Below are positions 7,915 through 16,680 of a DNA stretch of 64,000 nt, piece after piece. The stretch lies in assembly GCA_001829785.1 (NCBI GenBank), contig MICF01000004.1, positions 1-64,000 on the forward strand, in the 5' to 3' direction. The notes beneath the pieces are model-generated. The model was not told the origin of the DNA and searched no databases. It saw nothing but the letters and a program-made list of their open reading frames with translations. The stretch comes from Sulfurimonas sp. RIFOXYD12_FULL_33_39. Lineage in GTDB: Bacteria > Campylobacterota > Campylobacteria > Campylobacterales > Sulfurimonadaceae. The position numbers and the translations under genes are program-made. Each line of letters starts with the position of its first letter. Position 1 is the stretch's first letter.

Positions 7915-9982
7915 TTAAAGGTCGTAATTCATCTACATTAAGGATAAGCGCTATATCTCCGTTACCGAGTATTGCCCCGCCTGATATCTCTTTTAATTTT
8001 GCCAGAGATTTTCCGAGTGTTTTTATAACAACCTGTTGTCGGCCTACCAACTCATCAACCATTATAGCTATACGTCCTGCTTCCGTTTCTACGCAAACCA
8101 AGATACCTTCCCATGGAGGAATTCTATTAGTCTCTAAATCAAATACATCGCTCAATCTAATAATAGGAATATGCTGAGAGCGTAAACTCACAAATTCGCC
8201 CTTGCCTTTTATAGCATGAACAATCTCCTCTTCAGGACGAAACGATTCAACAACACTAAGAGTTGGAATAATATAAGTCTCACCCGAAGCATTTACCAGC
8301 ATTCCATCTATGATAGCCAATGTAAGAGGTAAAATCATAGAAAATGTCGTTCCCTGCCCCTCTTTAGAATCTATCTCAATTTTTCCGCGAAGCTTTTCTA
8401 TTGACGTTTTTACTACATCAAGTCCCACACCGCGTCCTGATAAGTCACTTACGGTTTCTGCGGTTGAAAATCCAGGTTGCATTATAAGAGAAAATATTTG
8501 AGAATCACTCAGATTTTCATCGCCGCTTACTATGCCTCTTTGTATTGCTTTGCTTAAAACTTTCTCTTTATTTATTCCTCTTCCGTCGTCACTAACGCTT
8601 ATTACAATATTGCCGCTTTTATGGAATGCCCTTAAAGTAATTGTTCCGCCTGAACTTTTACCTGCTTGTGTTCTCTCATTAGCATCTGCTTCAAGACCGT
8701 GATCAATTGCATTGCGGATAATATGAATAAGCGGATCCGATAAACTGTCAATCATAGTTTTGTCTATCTCGGTATCTTCCCCTTGAACGACAAGATGTAC
8801 CTCTTTTTTTGTTTTTTTAGACGTATCTCTAACGACTCTCTTCATCTTTTCAAATGTATCTTTAATCGCAATCATTCTCAGACTCATAACACGGTCTTGA
8901 ATTTTTTTCGTGATTTTTGAGAGCGTCTCGATAGTACGGTTTATAGACTCATCCTCAATTGAACGGATTTTATCGTTTTGTGCAATAAAGTTTTGTGCTA
9001 TAACCAACTCGCCGACAGAATCAAATAGCTCATCGAGTTTAAATGTATCTATACGAATCGTTGATTTTGAAGTAACAACATTAGTTGCTATGTTATCTAC
9101 TACATTTTCAACTGCTTTATTATTTGCAATATCAGAAGTTTGTATTATTTCTGTAATCTTTGGTGCAATTGCCGTAATTTTATATTCATGATTAAATAAA
9201 AATTCAAATATTTCATCTACTTCATCATTCGACAAATGTGTTAAAACAACTATAAAAACCTTATTTATAGCATTTTCATCACTCTTAAAGTTATCGATAG
9301 CTGCGACATTTTGCATATCAAAAAAGCTCTCTAAAAGCGTTGCTTCCTGAGCTAGATTTTTTAAAAACAGTATATGGTCAAATCCGCGTTTATAACAATC
9401 GGAATCTAGCGTCAAATCTATTTGATATAAGTTTAAACCTTCCTTTTGTAATGATTGATGATGTTTGATACTTTTTTCCACATCATTTTTAATCCCTTCA
9501 TTGGAATCAAAAGCAAATTCAGATGCCAAATCATTTAACTCTTTGGAAGTATTGCTGTTTGTTTGCGGATTTGCAGATGGGTTTTCTTTACCTTTTTTTA
9601 TTGCAAGTAAATTTTTAATCCCATTCAAACAATCGAGATAGCTATTTGGCAGTTGTTCAATCGCATCAAGTTCACATGTCATTACTTCTTTAATGACATC
9701 GACACTACCGACAAAAAGCTCCAAATTATGCTCTTCTATATTTTCTTTGCTGCTTCTGTAATGATCAAGTACATCTTCAAAATGGTGAACAAACTCGCCC
9801 AAACGAGTAAATCCAAATGCATTGGCATTGCCTTTTAAAGTATGAACTCCGCGAAAGATTTCATTTAAAAGATTAAAATCACTGCAATTTTCCTCAAAGC
9901 GAATAATATCTATATCTAATTTTTCAATTATTTCTCCGGCTTCTTCTATGAAAATAGCTTTTACTTGTTCTTGTTTAGTCAT
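7895..9982 (-). CDS. cheA: CheA chemotaxis histidine kinase (no fused receiver)
   Basis: Central kinase of the cluster. I place the start at the ATG at 9982 (protein MTKQEQVKAIF..., 695 residues). The open frame reaches back to a TTG at 10024, but that would overlap the upstream gene by 50 bases. The ATG leaves an 8-base overlap and matches where CheA proteins begin. Domains in order are an HPt with H47 in HTLKG, a linker plus a P2-like interdomain (about 180-300), dimerisation helices, and an ATPase with HIIRNAIDHGLE, SDDGRGI and GRGVGLDVV. A C-terminal CheW-like domain follows. There is no receiver at the C terminus, whereas flagellar CheA in this phylum is normally a CheAY fusion. This points to an additional chemosensory system. 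Confidence 0.95.
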   Translation of the reverse strand: MTKQEQVKAIFIEEAGEIIEKLDIDIIRFEENCSDFNLLNEIFRGVHTLKGNANAFGFTRLGEFVHHFEDVLDHYRSSKENIEEHNLELFVGSVDVIKEVMTCELDAIEQLPNSYLDCLNGIKNLLAIKKGKENPSANPQTNSNTSKELNDLASEFAFDSNEGIKNDVEKSIKHHQSLQKEGLNLYQIDLTLDSDCYKRGFDHILFLKNLAQEATLLESFFDMQNVAAIDNFKSDENAINKVFIVVLTHLSNDEVDEIFEFLFNHEYKITAIAPKITEIIQTSDIANNKAVENVVDNIATNVVTSKSTIRIDTFKLDELFDSVGELVIAQNFIAQNDKIRSIEDESINRTIETLSKITKKIQDRVMSLRMIAIKDTFEKMKRVVRDTSKKTKKEVHLVVQGEDTEIDKTMIDSLSDPLIHIIRNAIDHGLEADANERTQAGKSSGGTITLRAFHKSGNIVISVSDDGRGINKEKVLSKAIQRGIVSGDENLSDSQIFSLIMQPGFSTAETVSDLSGRGVGLDVVKTSIEKLRGKIEIDSKEGQGTTFSMILPLTLAIIDGMLVNASGETYIIPTLSVVESFRPEEEIVHAIKGKGEFVSLRSQHIPIIRLSDVFDLETNRIPPWEGILVCVETEAGRIAIMVDELVGRQQVVIKTLGKSLAKLKEISGGAILGNGDIALILNVDELRPLIEVSHA

Positions 9983-10238
9983 GACAAATCCAATGAATTG
10001 TTCCATATTCTGGTGAAATTGCAACTCTCTTTTCTAAAAAAGGAATTTGCAATTCTGGTTTAGTTTTCTTCAAACTAGACAAAATAGACAAAAAAGCACT
10101 GCTCTTAAATGAGCCCTCTTCTTTAACTTCAATAATATCAATATAATCAACTCTTGTACGAATAAAATCTTCAAATTCTATAATCTCTTCCATAGACATA
10201 TTTATATCTATGGTAAGTACATCGCCGTCGAATTCCAT
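9975..10238 (-). CDS. Small STAS-like protein coupled to CheA
   Basis: An 87-residue protein between the chemoreceptor gene and cheA. The pattern of short strands and helices (LTIDINMSMEE ... IDIIEV ... SSAFLSILSSLKKTKP) resembles a STAS/anti-sigma-antagonist fold, with SSAFLSIL at the place where SpoIIAA-like proteins carry their serine, but the match is by eye and weak. Its stop overlaps the preferred cheA start by 8 bases, and it begins only 2 bases after the receptor gene ends, so all three are probably translated together. A role in receptor/kinase array assembly or in modulating CheA is a guess. An alternative is an orphan chemosensory accessory protein with a new fold. Confidence 0.75.
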   Translation of the reverse strand: MEFDGDVLTIDINMSMEEIIEFEDFIRTRVDYIDIIEVKEEGSFKSSAFLSILSSLKKTKPELQIPFLEKRVAISPEYGTIHWICHD

Positions 10239-10239
10239 T

Positions 10240-11883
10240 TTAAAATTCTTTTAAATCGTCTTCATGAAGAGGGAAAATTTCTTCAGCTTTATTGAAAGAA
10301 GAACTGCTTTTAGAAGTTTTAATTTTTCTCTTTTGCTCTAATGGGTGCTTAATCTCTATATGGTGAAGTTGTTTCTTTTTTGCTGCTAGAGTAGGAGCAT
10401 CTGATTCCATACCTACCATTTTTGCTAAAATTCTTACGGTTTCCATCATAGACGTTGCCTGTGCATTTAACTCTTCAGCAGCTGCGGCAGCCTCCTCAGA
10501 ATTTGCGGCAACTTGTTGAGTCACTTGGTCAACTTGTCCCATAGCCTGATTTATTTGCGTCATGCCTTCACTTTGTTCTTTTCCTGCGATAGATATCTCT
10601 CCAATTAAATCCGATACTTTTTTAGATTGCTCTACTATCTCTTGAAAAGATGTATGTGTAGCAAGTGCTATCTCATTTCCTTCTTTAATCTGCCCTACTA
10701 CTTCTTCTATAATGTTAGAAGTCTCTTTCGCTGCAGATGCGGCTCTTTGAGCCAGATTTCTAACTTCATCGGCAACAACTGCAAATCCAAGTCCATGCTC
10801 ACCGGCACGTGCTGCTTCAACTGCTGCATTTAATGCAAGAAGATTGGTTTGAAATGCTATCTGGTCTATTGTTTTAATAATTCCTGAAATTTTTGCAGCC
10901 GATTCGGTAATAGAGTGCATAGATTTAGATAGTTGCTCTCCTTTTTGATATCCGGCACGTGCTGAATCGTTTGCATTTTTAGCTAAAATATCGGCTTGAC
11001 GCGCATTGTCGGTATTTTGAGTATTTATTGCCGTACTCTCTTCTAACGTAGCACTTACCTCTTCAACACTTGAAGCCTGTTCGCTTGCACCTTGAGCTAA
11101 AGATGATGAAGATGAAGCAACCTGATCACTAGCTGACGTAATTTGCATTGCACCGTCACGTATAGATGTTACGCTTTGCGTAATTGAACGTGTAATTGAA
11201 CGAATAAATGCAAAAGAAAGTATTATTGCTATTATTACCGATGCAGTTGAAATTAAAAGTGTCGAGTTATATGCAGAAGATGATGTATCTTTTGCACTTT
11301 TAACCGTCTCATCGGCAACATCTTCATTTATTTTTGTAATTACTTCAATATTGTTAAGCATTTTGTTTCGTATATCAACAAAATCTTCAAGTATATTCGT
11401 CATTACAATATACATATTGGCATCATCAAGAGTCAGCTTACCATGTGCTGCTGGAGTTAAAACATTTTGTTCAAAATTCTTACTTGCTTCCTTCCAAGAA
11501 GCCATATTCTTTTCGAATTCTTTCCATTCTAAGGCTTCTTGCGTTGTTTGCGGTAGCGGAGCATAAAGGTCATATCCAATTTGGTAATACTTCCATCCGG
11601 TATCTGTATTTTCTAATGCGTTTGCCCATTTTTTTACACGCTCAGGATCTTGTATTAATCCTCGTGCACGATTTTGCTCGATAATTACTTTATTTATACC
11701 TGTACGCATTTTCAAAAGTCCAACAAGTGAAGGAACACGCACGCTGCCTATTTCTTTAACATCAGTTTGCCAGCTTTTTACAGAATTCACTGCAATTACG
11801 CTAACCGTTACTAATCCAATCAAGATAATTGTCGTCAACATAACTAACTTTGTTTGTAATACAATATTTTCTAACCATTTCAT
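10240..11883 (-). CDS. Methyl-accepting chemotaxis protein
   Basis: A 547-residue membrane chemoreceptor. One transmembrane helix at about 14-33 and another at about 207-227 flank a periplasmic four-helix-bundle type sensor domain of about 170 residues. A HAMP-like stretch and a long signalling coiled coil follow. The signalling tip (about 343-380) is highly conserved: FQTNLLALNAAVEAARAGE and FAVVADEVRNLA. The C-terminal tail from about 490 is long and basic, then acidic, with no NWETF-type CheR tether. It is the only receptor encoded beside this cheA, cheW and cheR, so it is the likely dedicated input. The gap to the cheW gene is 2 bases. Confidence 0.95.
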   Translation of the reverse strand: MKWLENIVLQTKLVMLTTIILIGLVTVSVIAVNSVKSWQTDVKEIGSVRVPSLVGLLKMRTGINKVIIEQNRARGLIQDPERVKKWANALENTDTGWKYYQIGYDLYAPLPQTTQEALEWKEFEKNMASWKEASKNFEQNVLTPAAHGKLTLDDANMYIVMTNILEDFVDIRNKMLNNIEVITKINEDVADETVKSAKDTSSSAYNSTLLISTASVIIAIILSFAFIRSITRSITQSVTSIRDGAMQITSASDQVASSSSSLAQGASEQASSVEEVSATLEESTAINTQNTDNARQADILAKNANDSARAGYQKGEQLSKSMHSITESAAKISGIIKTIDQIAFQTNLLALNAAVEAARAGEHGLGFAVVADEVRNLAQRAASAAKETSNIIEEVVGQIKEGNEIALATHTSFQEIVEQSKKVSDLIGEISIAGKEQSEGMTQINQAMGQVDQVTQQVAANSEEAAAAAEELNAQATSMMETVRILAKMVGMESDAPTLAAKKKQLHHIEIKHPLEQKRKIKTSKSSSSFNKAEEIFPLHEDDLKEF

Positions 11884-11885
11884 AT

Positions 11886-12383
11886 TTATTGTCCTTGTGT
11901 TGTGTGTTTTTGTTGTATCTCTTCTAAACTTACCAGTTCATCAGCCTTAAATAGCTTTAAAACATCTAATATCATTACGACACCGTCTTCTACTTGCGCT
12001 ACATTGCATATAAAATCAGTATCTACTTGACTTCCGAATTTAGGCGGTTCACTTAAATTTGAAGAGTCAATAGATGAAACTTCTTCAACTCTATCTACTA
12101 TAAAACCGATATTTGTTTTTTCTACCTCTACGATAATTATTGCAGTATGCATATCAGGTTCTCTATGCTCCATATTAAAACGCAATCTCGTATCGACTAC
12201 CGGTATAATTGATCCGCGTAAATTTATCACTCCACGCATAAACACAGGTGTATTTGGAACATTAGTGACTTTCATAATCGCTATAATCTCTTTAATTTTA
12301 TCTATGGCAATTCCATACTGCTCTTCTCCTAGATAAAAAGTAAGGTACCGTTCTCTTTTTGTGTTAACAATATTTTGACTCAT
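11886..12383 (-). CDS. cheW: CheW coupling protein
   Basis: A 165-residue CheW-domain adaptor that links the chemoreceptor to CheA. The family pattern is clear: YLTFYLGEEQYGIAIDKIKEII at the start, NLRGSIIPVVDTRLRF in the middle, and GFIVDRVEEVSSI with MILDVLKLF at the end. It begins 2 bases after the upstream cheY-like gene and is followed 2 bases later by the receptor gene. It has no extra domain such as the receiver found in CheV. Confidence 0.97.
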   Translation of the reverse strand: MSQNIVNTKRERYLTFYLGEEQYGIAIDKIKEIIAIMKVTNVPNTPVFMRGVINLRGSIIPVVDTRLRFNMEHREPDMHTAIIIVEVEKTNIGFIVDRVEEVSSIDSSNLSEPPKFGSQVDTDFICNVAQVEDGVVMILDVLKLFKADELVSLEEIQQKHTTQGQ

Positions 12384-12385
12384 TC

Positions 12386-12772
12386 CTACACTCCTAATAT
12401 CATTTTAAGCGATTTAACAAGTTTTTCATCACTAAAGGGTTTAACCATCCAACCCGTAACACCAATCTCTTTGCCCGCCATTTTCAAATCATTTGAACTC
12501 TCCGTCGTTAAAATAATAATGGGCTTATTTTTGTATCTATCATCACCTTTTATTGAGCGAGCCAAATCCAAACCGTTTAACTGCGGCATATTTACATCGC
12601 TTATAAGCAAGTCAAAATTTTCAGCTCCGCTTTGCAGTGCTCCTAAAAGCTCCATGGGGTTTAAATATGATTTAAACTCGATAACACCTGAGTTTATCAG
12701 CTCTTCTAACGCTAACTCTGCCGTTGCAACCACTGCTCTTGAATCATCAACTATAATAACTTTTTTTGCCAT
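12386..12772 (-). CDS. CheY-like response regulator
   Basis: A 128-residue single receiver domain with VDDSRAV acidic residues at 9-10, the phosphoacceptor aspartate in LLISDVNMPQLNG (near 59), TTESS and the MVKPF lysine. It stands 2 bases ahead of cheW, the usual position for the output regulator of a chemosensory operon, so it is the likely phosphorylation target of this CheA. Whether it reaches the flagellar motor or a different target cannot be read from the sequence. Confidence 0.92.
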   Translation of the reverse strand: MAKKVIIVDDSRAVVATAELALEELINSGVIEFKSYLNPMELLGALQSGAENFDLLISDVNMPQLNGLDLARSIKGDDRYKNKPIIILTTESSNDLKMAGKEIGVTGWMVKPFSDEKLVKSLKMILGV

Positions 12773-12793
12773 TTTCTATCTCCTTGTTTTTGT

Positions 12794-14176
12794 TTAAAAA
12801 AATTCCATGTCATTATCACCGTCACTGCCCAGGCCTTTATCCGTCATAATTCCCTCTATCTGCATACAAGAGCTGAAAAAAGAACTATCAAGATAATGGA
12901 TATCAACAGTATTTTGCAAAACAAATATATGCTCTCTCCACGATGCAAGGTCTTTTCCCAAATGCTCAAGTAACATAATCATTTTTTTTACTTTTGAGCT
13001 GTCTTCACTTATAACTTTTGCATTTTCTTTTATAAATAATCCAAGTGAGGTAAGAGCATAAGCAAGAGCAGTAAATTCAAAAAGATTATTGATTGTTCCT
13101 ACATAAACATTTAAAACGTTATTGGTAAATGCTATAAAGTTTTCTTCTATGGGACTTTTTTCTATTTCATTGAGCTTTGTTATCCACTCTTCATCTATAC
13201 TTGATAAATCTAAAATCTCATCAAGAATATCTCCGCCAATTTCATTAATGTAATTTTTTGCACTTGTTTTATGAACAAAACTTTGATGTAAAAGTTTTCT
13301 TTCATCTAATGAAATTGCCCTTGTTTCTTTTAATTTTTCATCATCAATTTTATTTTTCTCAATTTGCTTAATTTTTGTATCTGCCAAAATATTATCTTTA
13401 ACAGTTGTTTCTAACGGCTTGCTGAGTCTTGCACAAACAATATTTTCTTTAATGATAAACTCCGATCCAAATTCATTTAACATGTTTAATACATTTTGTT
13501 CCAAATGAACTACCGTATCAAATTTAATAGTTATATAGAACTCTTCATAACTCTCTTCGACGATAATAGTCATAGCTTCGCCGTTTTTATTTCCTTGTTT
13601 CATTATCTTGTAAAAAACTTCTATAACTTTGTCAAACTTATTAGATACAGTTTTACCGTTATAACGGTCAAACAGCCACATTCCAAATTCCATCATTGCT
13701 TCGGTATCTACAATATCAAAAATTGTTTTGTAAGAAGGAATGTCTGAGTTAAATGGATTTAAAGTTATTTTTTTTGAACGATCTTTAAAATTGCCGTGTT
13801 TTAAACGAAACGATGATTCGACACTTTGAAGCTTGAAGCGGATTAACTCTCTATCGATAGGTTTATGGATATAGATATCTATACCTATTGCGCTCATTTT
13901 TTCTTCCATACGAGAATCAAGAACACCTGTTACCGCAATTATTACAGTTTGCGGATATATCTCTTTTATAATTTTTGATGCCTCTAAACCATCAACTTTT
14001 GGCATCATAATATCCATTAAAATAATATGCGGTTCCCATGATTGTGCAATTTCAACGGCTTCAAGACCATTAACGGCTTCTTTAATCTCAAAACCCTCTA
14101 TACTTCTACATGTAGCTTTTAAAACTAAACGATTATCTTCATCATCATCAACGATTAGAAGTCTTATTTTATTCAT
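12794..14176 (-). CDS. Response regulator with unrecognised C-terminal output region
   Basis: A 460-residue protein. Residues 1-120 are a receiver with VDDDEDN, D53 in ILMDIMMP and the HKPID lysine. The remaining 340 residues match no output domain I recognise. A mixed alpha/beta segment (about 150-260, with EAMTIIVEESYEEFYITIKF) could be a degenerate ATPase or effector fold, and a helical half (about 285-450) could bind partners like an HPt-type bundle. It is the first gene of the minus-strand chemosensory run, 21 bases ahead of the cheY-like gene. A scaffold or phosphorylation-dependent regulator of the array is possible. Confidence 0.85.
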   Translation of the reverse strand: MNKIRLLIVDDDEDNRLVLKATCRSIEGFEIKEAVNGLEAVEIAQSWEPHIILMDIMMPKVDGLEASKIIKEIYPQTVIIAVTGVLDSRMEEKMSAIGIDIYIHKPIDRELIRFKLQSVESSFRLKHGNFKDRSKKITLNPFNSDIPSYKTIFDIVDTEAMMEFGMWLFDRYNGKTVSNKFDKVIEVFYKIMKQGNKNGEAMTIIVEESYEEFYITIKFDTVVHLEQNVLNMLNEFGSEFIIKENIVCARLSKPLETTVKDNILADTKIKQIEKNKIDDEKLKETRAISLDERKLLHQSFVHKTSAKNYINEIGGDILDEILDLSSIDEEWITKLNEIEKSPIEENFIAFTNNVLNVYVGTINNLFEFTALAYALTSLGLFIKENAKVISEDSSKVKKMIMLLEHLGKDLASWREHIFVLQNTVDIHYLDSSFFSSCMQIEGIMTDKGLGSDGDNDMEFF

Positions 14177-14195
14177 TTGATTCTCTTTATAAAAA

Positions 14196-14217
14196 TTGAT
14201 TTAGCGTATTAAATCAA
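14196..14217. promoter_or_regulatory. Perfect inverted repeat in the divergent signalling promoter region
   Basis: Arms TTGATTTA (14196-14203) and TAAATCAA (14210-14217) are perfect reverse complements separated by six bases. They lie in the 137-base gap between the minus-strand chemosensory operon (start 14176) and the plus-strand kinase gene (start 14314). The repeat is about 20 bases upstream of the minus-strand start. It could be an operator for a dimeric regulator, such as the OmpR-type protein encoded at 15615. Confidence 0.4.
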
Positions 14218-14313
14218 ACAAAAATGCATAAAGAATGCAAATTTTTATAAATCTTTGATTATTTTTTATAAAGTTTCACTAAAATAACTTCATTATTTAA
14301 AAGTAAGGTATAT

Positions 14314-15618
14314 ATGAGTAGCAATCTTAACAATGACGCAGATTTTGAATCTATCTTATTGACACAAAAAAACTTACATAGCATTCGCAATAGACTTAAC
14401 ACTATTTTGGGATATTCTCAAATACTTCAAGATGAAGATATTATGCCAAATGAACAAAATAAAATGGCAATATCTATTGAAAAAGCAGCTCTAAATATAA
14501 GGTCACTTTTATCAGTTAGAAAAGAACAAACAGATGATATTGAAACTTTTACCGATAAAACTCTATACAATGAAGAACAAATAGATAAGATAACACAAAC
14601 CAATGCCCATAAAATACTTCTTGTTGATGACAGACTTGAGAATCTTTCTCTTTTTAAAAGTATTCTTAGTGCATATAATTATGATATAAAAGTAGCATCC
14701 AGTGGAGCAGAAGCGCTAAACATTATACAGAATTTTCATCCAGAGCTTATTTTGCTTGATATTGTCATGCCTCTAATGGATGGATATGAAGTTCTCAAGG
14801 AGTTGAAACAAAACAGATTGACATGTGATATCCCTGTTATATTTTTAACTGCAAAAGACAAAACAAATGATATTGTAAAAGGTTTTGAAGAGGGAGCTGT
14901 TGATTATATAGCAAAACCGTTTCATCCACGAGAGTTAATTGCCAGAGTGCATACTCATCTGCAAAAAGCAAAATTACTCGCAAATTTAAAAAGATTAATG
15001 GAACACTCATTTCATGAACTTTATACGCCTTTGAGCATTATCAGTTCCGCTATGCAGATGCAAGAGTTGGAATATAAACAAACAAACTATACTCAAATGG
15101 CACTAGCCGCTTGCAAAACTTTGCAAAATATATATGACGATTTATATTATTCAATCAATTATGCAAGCAGACAAAAAGAGGTCGCACTGCTTGATTTTTC
15201 TGCTCTTTTATTCCAAAGAATTAACTATTTTAATCTTGTAGCTACCAGCCGCTTATTAAAATTTAAAACAAATTTGCCAAAGCAGATGTTATTTTATTTT
15301 GACCAAAAAGATATGGAGAGAGTTATCGATAATGTCATATCAAATGCACTCAAATATACAAAAGAGGATTCAGATATAACGATTTCATTAACACAAAATA
15401 TGGATACATGGACATTCTCAATTTGTAATCCGGTGCAAAAAGATGTTGATGTAAAAAAAATATTTCAAAAATATTATCGTAATAACGAAGAAGTATTTGG
15501 TCTTGGACTCGGACTTGAACTTGTAGAATCTATTTGCAAAGAGAACAATATAAATATTAATGCTATCTGCAATAATGGGCAATTTTGTATAAATATGGAA
15601 TTAATGCAAACAATATGA
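14314..15618 (+). CDS. Hybrid sensor kinase, two H-box-like segments around a receiver
   Basis: A soluble 434-residue protein. An N-terminal HisKA-like segment contains H22 in LHSIRNRLNTILGYSQIL. A receiver domain follows (about 98-215), with VDDRLEN and D149 in LLDIVMP. A second H-box (H234 in HSFHELYTPLSII) then leads into a HATPase domain (about 305-430) with N-box NVISNALKYT and GLGLGLELVE. The receiver therefore precedes the kinase core instead of following it. It should form a two-component pair with the OmpR-type regulator whose ATG overlaps its stop as ATGA. It is transcribed divergently from the chemosensory operon, which suggests shared control. Confidence 0.88.
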   Translation: MSSNLNNDADFESILLTQKNLHSIRNRLNTILGYSQILQDEDIMPNEQNKMAISIEKAALNIRSLLSVRKEQTDDIETFTDKTLYNEEQIDKITQTNAHKILLVDDRLENLSLFKSILSAYNYDIKVASSGAEALNIIQNFHPELILLDIVMPLMDGYEVLKELKQNRLTCDIPVIFLTAKDKTNDIVKGFEEGAVDYIAKPFHPRELIARVHTHLQKAKLLANLKRLMEHSFHELYTPLSIISSAMQMQELEYKQTNYTQMALAACKTLQNIYDDLYYSINYASRQKEVALLDFSALLFQRINYFNLVATSRLLKFKTNLPKQMLFYFDQKDMERVIDNVISNALKYTKEDSDITISLTQNMDTWTFSICNPVQKDVDVKKIFQKYYRNNEEVFGLGLGLELVESICKENNININAICNNGQFCINMELMQTI

Positions 15619-16268
15619 AAATACTTTTAATGGAAGATGAACTTCATCTAAGACAAAATATTAAAAAATACTTAACGCTAAAAGGTCATTATGTAGATGA
15701 TTTTGAAAACGGAGAACAGTTGCTTGCACAAGCAAATCCAAACGATTATGACTGTCTGATACTTGATGTAAATACTCCTGAAATTGACGGATTTGAAGTA
15801 CTTGAATACATACGTAACAATAACATTACAACTCCTGCTCTATTTATAAGCGCATTAACGGATGTACAAAAAGTTCTTAAAGCTTTTGAACTAGGTGCAG
15901 ATGAGTATTTGAAAAAGCCTTTTGACTTAGCGGAGCTAGAAGCAAGAATGCTAAGAATCAATCCAAAGCACTCAAACAACAGCCCGATAATAATTGATGA
16001 TATCTATAAATATGATTTAAAAAATCGCATATTGTTGAAAAACAACATACAATGCAAGTTAAGCTCCATACAAAAAAAGATTTTATATATCCTTATAAAA
16101 AATAAAAATCAATTAGTTACATTTAATATGTTAATTGATTATGTATGGGACGATAAAGAGATTTCACACAATACGATTATTTCAACAATGAGAAATTTAA
16201 AAAAAGATTTGCCTGATTCTTTTATTCAAAATGTTAAAGGAGAGGGGTATATTATCAATAATATTTAA
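15615..16268 (+). CDS. OmpR/PhoB-family response regulator
   Basis: A DNA-binding response regulator. I start it at the ATG at 15615 (MKILLMEDE...), 217 residues. The open frame begins earlier at 15585, but the internal ATG overlaps the upstream stop as ATGA, which is typical of a coupled pair, and receivers usually begin this way. The receiver has D51 in LILDVNTP and the KKPFD lysine. The winged-helix effector covers about 120-217 (IQKKILYILIKNKNQLVTFNM ... TIISTMRNLKKDL ... VKGEGYII). The kinase gene just upstream is the likely partner. It may bind the inverted repeat at 14196, but this is not shown. Confidence 0.9.
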   Translation: MKILLMEDELHLRQNIKKYLTLKGHYVDDFENGEQLLAQANPNDYDCLILDVNTPEIDGFEVLEYIRNNNITTPALFISALTDVQKVLKAFELGADEYLKKPFDLAELEARMLRINPKHSNNSPIIIDDIYKYDLKNRILLKNNIQCKLSSIQKKILYILIKNKNQLVTFNMLIDYVWDDKEISHNTIISTMRNLKKDLPDSFIQNVKGEGYIINNI

Positions 16269-16290
16269 ATAATTATAGTAAAATCTCAAC

Positions 16291-16680
16291 ATGATAAATG
16301 ACTTAATTTTAAACTATATACTTCTTTTTGTTTTTCTTGAATTGTACGAAATATCGTGGCAAAAAGCTCCTAGCATTATGGGTATGATAATACGCATGAA
16401 TAAATACTATGCTAAGAACATATTTCTTTTTTTAATTATGCAGCCCACTTTTTATTTTGCAATTGGCTTTGTCATGCTGAGTGATTACAATATCTATGCG
16501 ATTATTATACTTATTTTAAAAACGGCAGATATTGCAACAAAGATACTTCTTATAGAGCAAATTTTTACAAAAAGAGAACTCTCACATGAACTTAGTTTAA
16601 TTTTATTAGCACCTATTAACAGCTTTTTGCCCTACATGGGTCTCTTTATTTACCCTTTTCTTATAGCCTTAGCTATCTAA
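16291..16680 (+). CDS. Small integral membrane protein, unknown function
   Basis: A 129-residue, almost wholly hydrophobic protein with about four predicted membrane helices (near 5-22, 43-63, 67-88 and 105-128) and a short basic loop with TKRELSHEL. I do not recognise the family. It lies 22 bases downstream of the OmpR-type regulator gene behind a TAGTAAAAT -10-like sequence, so it could belong to that operon or start its own. Its 3' end overlaps the convergent coiled-coil gene by 12 bases. Intact reading frame and membrane topology support a real gene. Confidence 0.75.
   Translation: MINDLILNYILLFVFLELYEISWQKAPSIMGMIIRMNKYYAKNIFLFLIMQPTFYFAIGFVMLSDYNIYAIIILILKTADIATKILLIEQIFTKRELSHELSLILLAPINSFLPYMGLFIYPFLIALAI

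Noticed and set aside
9983..10024. TTG start for CheA at 10024
   Set aside because: It would overlap the upstream gene by 50 bases and add 14 residues unlike other CheA N termini. The ATG at 9982 is preferred.
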